Assembly (NCBI GenBank): GCA_042701975.1 | Contig: CP170561.1 | Location: 2,728,001 to 2,792,000, forward strand | Direction: 5' to 3' | Length of the DNA: 64,000 nucleotides | From: JAFALK01 sp042701975 | GTDB lineage: Bacteria > Pseudomonadota > Gammaproteobacteria > Burkholderiales > Burkholderiaceae_C | Shown: one piece after another, positions 8,356 through 16,938 of the stretch | How the letters are laid out: each line of letters opens with the position of its first letter | Position numbering within the stretch: the stretch's first letter is position 1 | Made by a program: the position numbers and the translations under genes | The notes under the pieces: generated by a model | What the model was told of the DNA's origin: nothing | Seen by the model: the letters and a program-made list of their open reading frames with translations, nothing else | Database searches by the model: none

Positions 8356-9333
8356 TCACTTTGCGCTCCTGAGCGTCTTGGAAGCCGCCGCGCACTCGTC
8401 CTGGTCCGCCTCCGCGTTTTGCGGTGCGTAAGGGTTCTGCAGCTCCAGCACGGCGCGCTTCTTCAGACCCGCGGCCTGGATCGCGGCCTGGTTGAACTGC
8501 TGGAACAGCCGCTCGAAGGAGCCGTCCTTCTGGGCGCGGCGCAGGCCGGTCTCCAGCTGCTTGGCCAGCCAGGTGTTGCTGCGGGCCACGTAGAAGTACG
8601 AGCACATCGGGTAGTGCAGGGCCAGGCTGGGTTCGATCTGCAGGCCGAGGCGGGCGTGGGTGGCGGCTTCGGCACGGATCTCGGCAATGCCGCGCGGCAG
8701 GTAGTCGAAGCGTTTGGCGGCCAGCATGTTGAAGAGGTCCTGATAGCGCATCGCCTTCACGACGGCCAGGCCGTTGATGCCGAGGATGTCGGTGTCCAGC
8801 CATTCCGCCACCTGGCCCGCGCTGCGCGTGCCCAGTTGCTCCACCGTGCGGACGCCGGCAAAGGCCTGCTCATCGGCCGACCTCACCAGGAACAGCCGCC
8901 AGCCCAGCAGGCCCTTGTCCAGCGGCACGCGGATGCGCAGGAACTCCTGGTCGAGCTGCTGGGTGGCGGGCGCCCACATGACGTCCACGCCGTCGCGCTG
9001 CGCCAGCCGGTTGAAGGCGCGCGCAATGCCACTGGCGTGGGGCGTGGGTTGGGGGAAGAGCTTTTCGTCCGACTTGGCGAGTACCAGCTTGAGCAGGCTG
9101 GCGTAGTAGTTGCCGCGCTGGTCGGCCGAGCCTTCGCCGGCCGGGTAGAGCACCAGCTCGGGCGGCGGTGCGCCAGCTGCGCTGGCGGGGGCGGCTGGAC
9201 TTGTTGGAATGGTCGGGGGCGTTCCGGCGAAAGCCGCATCCGGCTTCAGCAGGAACGCCCCTGCGACGATGAGAACGGCAGCTGAGCGGGCCATGACAAG
9301 GCCCCAGCTGCGCAAGGCATGCATTTGCAGCAT
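8356..9333 (-). CDS. Orphan family-3-like periplasmic solute-binding protein (paralog 3)
   Basis: A 325-residue protein from the ATG at 9333, which has a GAGGA ribosome binding site. An upstream in-frame ATG at 9423 lacks one. The signal peptide ends near residue 35 (KPDAAFAG). The same block order as in the products at 5701 and 6589 is present: PLDKGLLGWRLFLVR, DILGINGLAVVK, FDYLPRGIAEI, YFYVARSNTWLAKQLETGL and DGSFERLFQQF. The C-terminus has an extra Cys-containing tail. It is convergent with mntP and has no transporter partner. Function unknown beyond likely ligand binding in the periplasm. Confidence 0.8.
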   Translation of the reverse strand: MLQMHALRSWGLVMARSAAVLIVAGAFLLKPDAAFAGTPPTIPTSPAAPASAAGAPPPELVLYPAGEGSADQRGNYYASLLKLVLAKSDEKLFPQPTPHASGIARAFNRLAQRDGVDVMWAPATQQLDQEFLRIRVPLDKGLLGWRLFLVRSADEQAFAGVRTVEQLGTRSAGQVAEWLDTDILGINGLAVVKAMRYQDLFNMLAAKRFDYLPRGIAEIRAEAATHARLGLQIEPSLALHYPMCSYFYVARSNTWLAKQLETGLRRAQKDGSFERLFQQFNQAAIQAAGLKKRAVLELQNPYAPQNAEADQDECAAASKTLRSAK

Positions 9334-9425
9334 CCGCCGTCCTCGTTCCCTGAGTGGGCACGTTTGTACTGGAAAGCGGCGCTTTCGACACCTGTCAAAC
9401 ATCGCGGGTTGACAGGGTCGCATGG

Positions 9426-11303
9426 TCAGCGTGAACTGGTGGTTTGCGGAGGCGCGGGCAGCGCGCCGGGCAGGTGCTTGGCCTCGGTCCAGCCCAGCGC
9501 CTTGCGGGCTTCCTCGGGCACCGGCAGCGGCTGCACGCCCTCAGGAACCCGGGCCAGCTCGAAGCGGCGCAGCTCGGGGCTGCGCACGATCGTGCCCTGC
9601 ACGGCCAGCTCGGCGCGGCCCTGCGACTCGACGCCTGGCACGGCCTTGCGGAAGTCTTCCAGCGTGGCGAAGGTGGTCTGGCAGTTGTCGCCCGCCACAG
9701 GGGCCCACTTGATCAGCGGCTGGGCGGCCTTGCCACCTGCGGCACGCAAATAGACGTTGCCTTCCACACGGCCCGACATCGCTTGCGTGACCTTGCCGCA
9801 GGTCACCGGCGCTTGCTCGAAGCGCAGCAGCGGGCCTTGCGCGTTCGCATCGCCGATCAGCAGATTGCCTTCGAAGACATGGCCCGTGCGCTCGTTCACG
9901 TCCGGCCCGGTCTGCGGGTGCCAGCCGAAGTGGTCGCCCTGGGCGCTGCGCTCATTGCGCTCGAACACCGCCGGCGAGTTGACGAAGGTGTTGTTGTAGA
10001 CCCGGGCCTTGGAGCTGTTGAGCACGCGCACGCCTTGCCAGTTGTTCACGAAGACGTTACCAGCCACGACCACGCCCTTGGAGATCTCGAAGAACAGTCC
10101 GGCCTGCGTGCCTTCCACATGGTTGTTGATGAACTGGCCTTCGACGTTGCCCACGTCGTACCAGACGCCGTTCGAGTCCGGGTGTTCGATGATGAGGTTG
10201 TCGCGCACGACGACGCGGTGCGACTGGTTGAAGATCTTCACCGCCGCCGGGTAGTAGCCGGTCAGTTGCTCGGTGTTGTTGCGACGGACGATGTTGCGCT
10301 CCAGGAGCACGTCGTTCGAGCCGATCACGTAGATGCCCTCGGTGCCGGTGTCGCTGATCAGCGAGTTGCGGATCACGAGCTTGTCGCCGCGGAAGTAGCC
10401 GGCCACGCGCGAGCATTGCGTGATCGTCACGTTCTCCAGCAGCGTGCCCACGACCTCCTTGCCGTGCTCGGATTCAGGCGAGGGGCCGACCGGATCATCC
10501 GTTGGTTCTTCGGAAACGAGCGTGGACGGCTTCTTGCCCTCGATGTCGATGGCGCGGTAGGCGTACTGCGTGAAGGTCAGGCCGCGCAGCGCCGGACCCT
10601 TGCGATCGGAGGGCTTGCCGTTCACCGGCCGGGAGGGGCGGTGCAGGGCGATGTCATGCGCGGTGATCTCCACCGTGCGGCCGGCGGGATTCGCGCCGAT
10701 GTAGACGTAGCCCATGGCGTAGTCCACGTAGAAGCTCCGGGGGCCGAGCTCGCCTTCCCAGGCGGCGGAGTGCAGCCGCTCGCCGTCGATGAAGACCATG
10801 TCGTTGTTGAAGCGGTGCAGCGGTGTGAGCATGCCCTCGCGCTCCTTGCGCCACCAGCCCAGCGGCTGAGCCGGGAACAGCGCCGTCCAGCGCGTGCGCC
10901 ACACGTTGCGGCCAAGGTTCTCCCACTCGGTCGCCACGCGCGTGCCCTTGAGCACCGGCGTCTCGTCCTGATACGGCTGGATGGTGACGCCCTGGTTCAG
11001 CTCCAGCCCGCCGGTGCGGTAGGTGCCGCCGCGCATCACGATGGCATCACCGGTCGTCACGCGGGCGATGGCGGACTCGATGGAGGTGGGCTGCTCGAGC
11101 GACGCGCCCGAGGCATCGGCCTTGCCCTCGGGCGAGACGAAGAACACGTGCGGTGCCTTGGGCACGGCGTAGCGCTGGGGCACCGGACCATACGGGCCGC
11201 CGGAAGGTTGGGCGATGGCGGTGCCGACGCCAAGAGGGCTGCAGAGCAGCGCGACCAGCAGGGCGAAGGACGGGCGAAGGCGAAGCGAGGGGGTGGGGTG
11301 CAT
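9426..11303 (-). CDS. Secreted right-handed parallel beta-helix protein
   Basis: A 625-residue protein with a signal peptide (about 1-32, cleavage near GTAIAQ). Residues 55-120 have the FFVSPEGKADASGASLEQPTSI start typical of pectate-lyase-like or Chondroitinase-B-like right-handed beta-helix proteins. Repeated N/V-rich coils follow across about 280-470 (for example VLLERNIVRRNNTEQ, VVVRDNLIIEHPDSNG, VVVAGNVFVNNWQG, ARVYNNTFVNSP). Such proteins bind or cleave polysaccharides; catalytic residues cannot be assigned. A perfect palindrome GGTAGCGCTACC lies 32 bases upstream of the ATG. A near copy precedes the sugar operon at 23406, suggesting shared LacI-type control. Ribosome binding site GGAG is present. 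Confidence 0.85.
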   Translation of the reverse strand: MHPTPSLRLRPSFALLVALLCSPLGVGTAIAQPSGGPYGPVPQRYAVPKAPHVFFVSPEGKADASGASLEQPTSIESAIARVTTGDAIVMRGGTYRTGGLELNQGVTIQPYQDETPVLKGTRVATEWENLGRNVWRTRWTALFPAQPLGWWRKEREGMLTPLHRFNNDMVFIDGERLHSAAWEGELGPRSFYVDYAMGYVYIGANPAGRTVEITAHDIALHRPSRPVNGKPSDRKGPALRGLTFTQYAYRAIDIEGKKPSTLVSEEPTDDPVGPSPESEHGKEVVGTLLENVTITQCSRVAGYFRGDKLVIRNSLISDTGTEGIYVIGSNDVLLERNIVRRNNTEQLTGYYPAAVKIFNQSHRVVVRDNLIIEHPDSNGVWYDVGNVEGQFINNHVEGTQAGLFFEISKGVVVAGNVFVNNWQGVRVLNSSKARVYNNTFVNSPAVFERNERSAQGDHFGWHPQTGPDVNERTGHVFEGNLLIGDANAQGPLLRFEQAPVTCGKVTQAMSGRVEGNVYLRAAGGKAAQPLIKWAPVAGDNCQTTFATLEDFRKAVPGVESQGRAELAVQGTIVRSPELRRFELARVPEGVQPLPVPEEARKALGWTEAKHLPGALPAPPQTTSSR

Positions 11304-11335
11304 GGTGTCTCCGGTTCTTGTGTGCCAAAGTTTAC

Positions 11336-11347
11336 GGTAGCGCTACC
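11336..11347. promoter_or_regulatory. LacI/GalR-type operator upstream of the beta-helix gene
   Basis: GGTAGCGCTACC is a perfect 12-bp palindrome with the central CG typical of LacI-family operators. It sits between the beta-helix gene and the chemoreceptor gene, just before a TAAACT -10-like box on the minus strand. A copy with one difference is at 23458-23469. No LacI-family gene is in the window. Confidence 0.6.
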
Positions 11348-11373
11348 AAATCACGAAAACGCACGCTTCAGCG

Positions 11374-11393
11374 AATGTCTGGAATACGACATT
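11374..11393. repeat. Inverted repeat AATGTC-N8-GACATT in the chemoreceptor leader region
   Basis: The six-base arms at 11374-11379 and 11388-11393 are perfect. The element lies about 70 bases before the chemoreceptor ATG, so it may be a regulator site, but no matching regulator is known here. Confidence 0.25.
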
Positions 11394-11461
11394 TCACATA
11401 TCCGCAGCAACAATTCTTCGTTCCACCTGAATTGGCCATTGGCCCCCCAACGAGGATTCAC

Positions 11462-13006
11462 ATGAACTTGAACAACATGCGCGTCGGCAGCCGTCTGGCT
11501 GCCGGTTTTGCGCTGATCCTGGCCCTGCTTGCCGTGATGCTCGTGATCAGCGTGCTGCGGATGAACAGCACTTCGGCGGCGATGCAGAACATGATGGCTT
11601 CGCCGCTGGCCAAGGAGCGGCTGATCGAGGAGCAGCTGCGCAACGTGGCTGTAGGCGTGGTGCGCGGCAAGGCCATTGCCAAGAACGCCGACGGCGGGCT
11701 GGAGGCGCTGTTTCGCGACGAGGCCAAGGCGTCGACCGTGCGCGGCACGGAAATCCTCAAGGCGCTTTCCGAGATGCCCGCGGACGAGCACGAGAAGCCG
11801 CTGATGGACAAGTTCAACTCCTCGCGCAATGCCTACCTCGATGCTCGCGACCGCATGATGGCGGCCAAGCGCGGCGGCAATGCGGAGGAGGCCAACAAGA
11901 TCTACGATAGCGAGTTCAGCGTCGTGGCGCCGGCCTATGTGGCCTCGCTGCAGGCCGTGCTGGATTTCCAGCGCAAAGTGATCGACGACATGAACAAGCA
12001 GATCGCCGCAGACACATCGCGCGGCGAAGTGCAGCTCGCGGTCCTGGGTGTGATCGCGATCGCGCTGGGCGTGGTCGGCGCCGTGCTGCTGACCCGCTCG
12101 ATCACGCGCCCGATGGCGCAGGCCGTGAAGATCGTTGATGCCGTGGCGCAGGGTGACCTGACGCAGCAGCTCGACGTACAGGGCAGCGACGAGATCTCGC
12201 ACCTGGTGCGCTCGCTGGGCCGAATGAGCGAAGGCCTGATGCGGCTCGTGCGTCAGGTTCGCGAGTCCTCGGAGAGCATCCAGATCGCCAGCGACGAGAT
12301 GGCCACCGGCAATCTCGACCTGAGCGCGCGCACCGAGCAGCAGGCCAGCGCACTGGAGGAGACGGCGTCCTCGATGGAGCAGCTGGGCTCGGCCGTGCGC
12401 CAGAACGCCGACAGCGCGCAGCAGGCCAATCAGCTCGCCCTCAACGCCTCCGACGTGGCGGCGCAAGGCGGCGAAGTGGTCGAGCAGGTCGTGCAGACCA
12501 TGAAGGGCATCAACGATTCCTCGCGCAAGATCGCCGACATCATCAGCGTGATCGACGGCATCGCCTTCCAGACCAACATCCTGGCGCTGAACGCCGCGGT
12601 GGAAGCCGCGCGCGCGGGCGAGCAGGGCCGCGGCTTCGCCGTCGTGGCCTCAGAGGTGCGCTCGCTGGCCGGACGCTCGGCCGAAGCGGCCAAGGAGATC
12701 AAGACACTGATCAACGCCAGCGTCGAGCGCGTGGAAGTGGGCTCGGCCATGGTCGACAAGGCCGGCGCCACGATGACCGAAGTCGTGACCAGCATCCGCC
12801 GCGTGACCGACATCATCGGCGAGATCAGCTCGGCCAGCGGCGAGCAGTCCTCCGGCGTGGCCCAGGTCGGTGAGGCCGTCACGCACATCGACCAAGCGAC
12901 GCAGCAGAACGCGGCGCTTGTGGAAGAGATGGCCGCGGCTGCGAGCGGGCTGAAGTCTCAGGCCGAGCAACTGGTGAAGGTGGTGGCGACCTTCAAGCTC
13001 GCCTGA
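11462..13006 (+). CDS. Methyl-accepting chemotaxis protein
   Basis: A 514-residue Tsr/Tar-type receptor. A first membrane helix (about 12-32) precedes a periplasmic four-helix-bundle ligand domain (about 33-190) and a second helix (about 191-212). HAMP follows at about 213-265. A long coiled-coil signalling domain has the highly conserved hairpin tip IDGIAFQTNILALNAAVEAA near 365-385. The protein ends at FKLA without a CheR-binding pentapeptide. The ATG at 11462 has an upstream GAGGA and is chosen over an upstream open frame starting inside the beta-helix gene. It sits between sugar genes, so it may sense the same substrate; that is inference. Confidence 0.93.
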   Translation: MNLNNMRVGSRLAAGFALILALLAVMLVISVLRMNSTSAAMQNMMASPLAKERLIEEQLRNVAVGVVRGKAIAKNADGGLEALFRDEAKASTVRGTEILKALSEMPADEHEKPLMDKFNSSRNAYLDARDRMMAAKRGGNAEEANKIYDSEFSVVAPAYVASLQAVLDFQRKVIDDMNKQIAADTSRGEVQLAVLGVIAIALGVVGAVLLTRSITRPMAQAVKIVDAVAQGDLTQQLDVQGSDEISHLVRSLGRMSEGLMRLVRQVRESSESIQIASDEMATGNLDLSARTEQQASALEETASSMEQLGSAVRQNADSAQQANQLALNASDVAAQGGEVVEQVVQTMKGINDSSRKIADIISVIDGIAFQTNILALNAAVEAARAGEQGRGFAVVASEVRSLAGRSAEAAKEIKTLINASVERVEVGSAMVDKAGATMTEVVTSIRRVTDIIGEISSASGEQSSGVAQVGEAVTHIDQATQQNAALVEEMAAAASGLKSQAEQLVKVVATFKLA

Positions 13007-13025
13007 TCGGGAGGCACAGAGGCGC

Positions 13026-13823
13026 TCAGTGCTCGGGCCGATCGTGCAGGCCGTAGTGCTGCATGATCTGCTCCAACTGGCCTCCCGCGCGCAAGCGCTG
13101 GAGGCCTTCGTCAAAGGCCTTGGCCAGGGCCGCAGATTCGGCGCGGGCTGGTGACAGCGCCAGGTAGGCGTAGCGTGCCGGTTCGCAGCCGGCGTTGCGC
13201 AGCTGCAGCTCCGGGTGCGAGCTCAGGATGTACTGCACCAGGCTCTCGTCCTCGACGAAGCTGTCCAGCCGCTGGCTCATGACCATGCGCGCCATGCGGT
13301 GGGTGATGTCGTCGCCTACGCTCACGTCGAATTGCGCGGCCTTGGCGGCGATGGCCTGGTCCAGCCTGCCGCCATACGAGTAGCCCTTGACGATGCCCAC
13401 ACGCTGGCCTTTGAGCGAGCCGATGCCGGCGTAGCTCCAGCGCTGCCCGGGCGCGGTGTAGAAGCAGTACTGGTTGCGCGAGATCGGCGTCTTCGGAAAG
13501 ACAAAGCCCGGCGCCTCTTGCTTGAACGTGGAGGGGGTGGCGCCGTAGTGGCCATCGCGTACGTCCTGCAGCGCGCGGGCGTAGTTCTCGTTGATCAGCC
13601 GCACCTGGATGCCCCGCGGCTCGAAGACAGCACGGAGGATGTCCAGGGTGAAGCCCTCATGCCGGCTGCCGGCCGTGCAGCTGAAGGGGCACCAGAAGGC
13701 GGGGGCGGCGACGGTGAGTTCGTGCGCTGCAGTGCCTGTCGAAGCAGCCTGCGCTGGCGCTGCGCTGACAAGCAGGCCCAGGCCCGCCAGCCCCAGTGCC
13801 GCGACGCCGACTTTGAAGTTCAA
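13026..13823 (-). CDS. Periplasmic solute-binding protein, family 3
   Basis: A 265-residue exported protein (signal about 1-27, APAQAAS). It has the SBP family 3 layout: FTLDILRAVFEPRGIQVRLI early, then GSLKGQRVGIVKGYSYG and a C-terminal LAKAFDEGLQRLRAGGQLEQIMQHYG helix. It begins with TTG at 13823, which overlaps the stop of the DUF1080 gene by four bases, so it is translationally coupled as the last gene of the sugar operon. Two cysteines in the mature N-terminus (WCPFSC) could form a disulfide. Ligand unknown. Confidence 0.82.
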   Translation of the reverse strand: MNFKVGVAALGLAGLGLLVSAAPAQAASTGTAAHELTVAAPAFWCPFSCTAGSRHEGFTLDILRAVFEPRGIQVRLINENYARALQDVRDGHYGATPSTFKQEAPGFVFPKTPISRNQYCFYTAPGQRWSYAGIGSLKGQRVGIVKGYSYGGRLDQAIAAKAAQFDVSVGDDITHRMARMVMSQRLDSFVEDESLVQYILSSHPELQLRNAGCEPARYAYLALSPARAESAALAKAFDEGLQRLRAGGQLEQIMQHYGLHDRPEH

Positions 13824-14500
13824 GGCAGCATCTTCACCTTGATGTTCCGGAAGTGCACCTCGCTGCCCGGGTCATGGCCCTGCAGCGCGAAGGTGCCGTG
13901 CGCGATCAGGCGTTCTTCCAAACCCTTGGCGCGCGGCGGGTTGCTGGGTTCCTGCGTGTAGTCGACGATCAGCTTGCCGTTGATGCGCGTGACCACGTGC
14001 AGGCCTTCGACGCGGATGGTCATGGTCTGCCACACGCCGTCCGGTGCGGTCACTTCGGGATAGTCGACCACGCCCCACAGGCCGCCGGTGCGGCTCGGGT
14101 CGCTGTGCGAGTTGTTGACCTGCACTTCGTAGCCCTTGCTCGGCCAGCCCACCTCCTGCCAGAGGGTGTGGAAGTACACGCCCGAGTTGGCCTGCGGGAA
14201 GGTCTTGAGGTCCACGCTCAGCTCGAAGTTCTTGAAGTCGTGGTTGCCGACAGGACCGAGGTAGAACAGGTGCGAGCGTGGGCCCTTCACCACGATGGCG
14301 CCGTCCTTGACGCTGAAGCTGCCGGGCTTGTCGCTGGCCTTCCAGTTGTCGAGCGACTGGCCGTCGAACAGCAGTTGCCAGCCGTCGGCCTTCTCGGCGG
14401 CGGTGAGCGTGTTGGGTGGCGCGTCTGCTGCGATCGCATTCGTGGCGAAGGCAGCGGCAGCGGCGAAGGAGAGCAGGGTGCGGCGATTCATCATCATCAT
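13820..14500 (-). CDS. DUF1080 / 3-keto-disaccharide hydrolase-like periplasmic protein
   Basis: A 226-residue protein with a Tat-like export signal (NRRTLLSFAAAAAFA) and one concanavalin-like beta-sandwich DUF1080 domain from about residue 35. Visible landmarks are GWQLLFDGQSLDNW, FELSVDLKTFPQANSGVYFH, KGYEVQVNNSH and the terminal VHFRNIKVKML. Members of this family cleave 3-keto-glycosides after oxidation at C3 by a dehydrogenase. The preceding genes encode just such a GMC dehydrogenase and its small subunit. Four consecutive ATG codons occur at the start and the first is used here. Hydrolytic specificity is inferred. Confidence 0.87.
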   Translation of the reverse strand: MMMMNRRTLLSFAAAAAFATNAIAADAPPNTLTAAEKADGWQLLFDGQSLDNWKASDKPGSFSVKDGAIVVKGPRSHLFYLGPVGNHDFKNFELSVDLKTFPQANSGVYFHTLWQEVGWPSKGYEVQVNNSHSDPSRTGGLWGVVDYPEVTAPDGVWQTMTIRVEGLHVVTRINGKLIVDYTQEPSNPPRAKGLEERLIAHGTFALQGHDPGSEVHFRNIKVKMLP

Positions 14501-14502
14501 GA

Positions 14503-15120
14503 TCAGGAGACTCCAACAATCTTGAGCACCGCCAGCGGCGGGCCGTCGAAGGTTTGCGAAGGGGTGTTGCCGACGAAGCCGAGGTCCTTCATGCCCTCAG
14601 GCGTCGTGTAGAAACCGCCGGCCGTGAGGTCGCGGAAGCGGGAGAAGAAGCGCACGTGGTCGTGCAGCGGCGAGTCTTTGGCCACGGGCTTGCACAGCTC
14701 GTCGGCGATCTGTGATTGCTGCTCGAGCTTCGCGGCTGCGAAGACGGCACCGAAGCGCTTCTCGCTCTGCGCGTCGATCCAGGCCAGGCCCTTGAGGATC
14801 ACGGCGCGGTCCTTCTGCTGGTCGTCATACGGAGCGCTGATCCATTCGTCGATGAAGGCCTCGACATGCAGATCAGCGGCGCTGGGCGAGCGGTCGTCGG
14901 CCGGGATGATCAGCGCACACAGCGCGGCAGCACAGCGGCGTTCGCGCTCGGTGAAGGACAGCGGCCAGAGCTCGCCGCTCTTGTAGCGGCGGACCAGATC
15001 GGGGTCGGTCCCGATCTTCTTGGCCTTCTGCGATTTCTGCGCGGGCTTGGCGGCGGCTTCGAGAGCCGGGCTCGAGGCCGATGCGGCCAACAACCATTGG
15101 AGGGAGGTGCGGCGGTCCAT
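14503..15120 (-). CDS. Gluconate 2-dehydrogenase subunit 3-like (gamma subunit of a GMC dehydrogenase)
   Basis: A 205-residue protein with a Tat-type N-terminus (DRRTSLQWLLAASA) and the subunit-3 domain from about 60 to 190, including ALCALIIPADDRSPSA. In FAD-dependent glucose, gluconate and glucoside 3-dehydrogenases this small subunit carries the Tat signal and drags the signal-less flavoprotein to the periplasm. It lies 3 bases from the GMC gene, exactly as in those complexes. The cytochrome c subunit that usually completes them is not encoded here. Confidence 0.86.
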   Translation of the reverse strand: MDRRTSLQWLLAASASSPALEAAAKPAQKSQKAKKIGTDPDLVRRYKSGELWPLSFTERERRCAAALCALIIPADDRSPSAADLHVEAFIDEWISAPYDDQQKDRAVILKGLAWIDAQSEKRFGAVFAAAKLEQQSQIADELCKPVAKDSPLHDHVRFFSRFRDLTAGGFYTTPEGMKDLGFVGNTPSQTFDGPPLAVLKIVGVS

Positions 15121-15123
15121 GTC

Positions 15124-16926
15124 TTAGAGCTCCTTCTTGCGCAGGCGATCGACGATGTGGTCGGCCGTGCGCCAGGCCAGGGCCATGATCGTGAGCGTGG
15201 GGTTCTTGTCGGCGTTGGAGGCGAAGGGCGCGCCGTCCGTCAGGAAGAGGTTGGGCACGTCCCAGGTCTGGCTCCAGCGGTTGACGACCGAGCTGCGTGC
15301 CTCGGCGCCCATGATGGTGCCGCCGACCTCGTGGATGATTGAGCCGCCGGTGGCGATGGCTTTGGCGCCGTCGAGCTGCGCGCCACCGCGCACCTTGCCG
15401 CCCATGGCCTCGACGATGTCCACGAAGGTCTTCTGCATGTGCGCGGCCTGCCGCGTCTCGTGCTCGCTCCACTGCCAGTGGAAGCGCAGCACCGGGATGC
15501 CGTACTTGTCCTTGGTGGTGGGGTCGATCTCGCAGAAGGATTTCTCGTTCGGGATCATCTCGCCACGGCCTGAGAAGTAGACGAAGGAGCCGTAGTAGCG
15601 CCGCACGTCCTTCTTGAAGTCCTTGCCGTAGTTGCCGCCGTTGAGCCAGGTGAGGCCCGAACCGGTGCCGAGAGACGGCATGCGCTTGCCGCTGCTGATC
15701 TCGATGTGATAGCCGCGCGCAAAGCCGAGCTGGCCCTTGAGCTGCTCCTTGTACAGCCACCACGGCGAGTACACATGGCCCCCGCCGGCGCCGTCCTCGT
15801 TGTGATCGGGCAGGCCTTCGAGCATCGGCACCTGGCCGGAGACGTCGCTGCCCACGGTGTCCATCAGGTACTTGCCCACCAGGCCGCTGCTGTTGGCCAG
15901 GCCGTTCGGGAAGCTCGTGGACTTGGAGTTGAGCAAGATGCGCACCGACTCTGCCGCGCTGGCCGCGAGCACGACGACGCGGCCGTGCACTTCCACGTGC
16001 TTGCCGGTGGTCTTGTCCACGAAGCTCACGCCGCGCGCCTTGCCATCTCTGCCGAGGATGACCTGATGCGCCATCGCGTTGCAGACGATGTCGAGATTGC
16101 CCGAGTCCAGCGCCGGCGGCAGGTGCACGGCCGGCGACTGATACGTGGCGCGGATCGAGCAACCGCGGCCGCAGGGCGTGGCCCAGAAGCAGGCGGCGCG
16201 GCGCTGCATGTCCTTTTCAAGAATCGCCTGAGCGCGCGCGTTGCCGGGGTGCAGCTTGGCCGGCAGGGTCTTGTGGTCCAGCGCCTTGGTCAGCACCGCG
16301 CGGTGGATGGGCACCACGGGCACGCCCAGCGGTGCAGCGCGCTGCTTGATCAGGCGCTCGCCCACGCGCGCAGCCGGTGGCGGCAGCAGCACACCGTCCG
16401 GTGAGTCGGGCGTGTTCTCCATGCCTTCGTTGGAGCCGTAGACGCCGATCAGCATCTCCACCTTGTCGTAGTAGGGCGCCAGCTCCTCATACGTGATCGG
16501 CCAATCGAAGCCCAGACCGTCGCGGCTCTTGGGCTTGAAGTCGTAGGGGCCGTTGCGCAGCGAGATGCGGCCCCAGTGGTTGGTGCGGCCACCGAGCATG
16601 CGGGCGCGCCACCAGTCGAACTTTTGCTGCGGATCGTCGTTGGCCTGCGTGTAGGGCTCCCCGGGCACTTCCCAGCCGCCGTCGACGGTGGCGTCGTGGA
16701 AGCCGAAGGGCTTCTCGGGCGTGCTGGCGCCGCGCAGCGGGGCGTCGGCGTTGGTCTGGAACATCGGCGTTTCTTTGACGATGTCGTAGTTGCGGCCGGC
16801 TTCCAGCATCAGCACCTTCACACCTTCCATGGCGAGGGTGTAGGCCGTCTGGCCGCCGCCGGCGCCGGAGCCGACGACGATCACGTCGTACTCGCGCTTG
16901 AGCGTTTTTGGAGTCACGTAAGGCAA
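15124..16926 (-). CDS. GMC-family FAD-dependent sugar dehydrogenase (candidate glycoside 3-dehydrogenase)
   Basis: A 600-residue flavoprotein. The FAD-binding Rossmann motif VIVVGSGAGGG is near residue 15, followed by VLMLEAG. A cysteine-rich stretch (FWATPCGRGCS, about 249) resembles the Cys-containing insert of bacterial sugar dehydrogenases. The catalytic C-terminus has His532 in HEVGGTIMG and Asn575 in NPTLTIMALA. The start is TTG at 16926 with a well-spaced GGAGA. No signal peptide is visible, consistent with export together with the small subunit encoded next. Oxidation at sugar C3 is inferred from the DUF1080, isomerase and Gfo/Idh neighbours. Confidence 0.88.
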   Translation of the reverse strand: MPYVTPKTLKREYDVIVVGSGAGGGQTAYTLAMEGVKVLMLEAGRNYDIVKETPMFQTNADAPLRGASTPEKPFGFHDATVDGGWEVPGEPYTQANDDPQQKFDWWRARMLGGRTNHWGRISLRNGPYDFKPKSRDGLGFDWPITYEELAPYYDKVEMLIGVYGSNEGMENTPDSPDGVLLPPPAARVGERLIKQRAAPLGVPVVPIHRAVLTKALDHKTLPAKLHPGNARAQAILEKDMQRRAACFWATPCGRGCSIRATYQSPAVHLPPALDSGNLDIVCNAMAHQVILGRDGKARGVSFVDKTTGKHVEVHGRVVVLAASAAESVRILLNSKSTSFPNGLANSSGLVGKYLMDTVGSDVSGQVPMLEGLPDHNEDGAGGGHVYSPWWLYKEQLKGQLGFARGYHIEISSGKRMPSLGTGSGLTWLNGGNYGKDFKKDVRRYYGSFVYFSGRGEMIPNEKSFCEIDPTTKDKYGIPVLRFHWQWSEHETRQAAHMQKTFVDIVEAMGGKVRGGAQLDGAKAIATGGSIIHEVGGTIMGAEARSSVVNRWSQTWDVPNLFLTDGAPFASNADKNPTLTIMALAWRTADHIVDRLRKKEL

Positions 16927-16938
16927 GTTGGGTCTCCT

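Noticed and set aside
9444..11465. A 673-codon open frame on the plus strand
   Set aside because: It is antisense to the beta-helix gene, which has a signal peptide and repeated coils; the antisense product is His/Arg/Val-rich with no domain. Typical GC-rich shadow.
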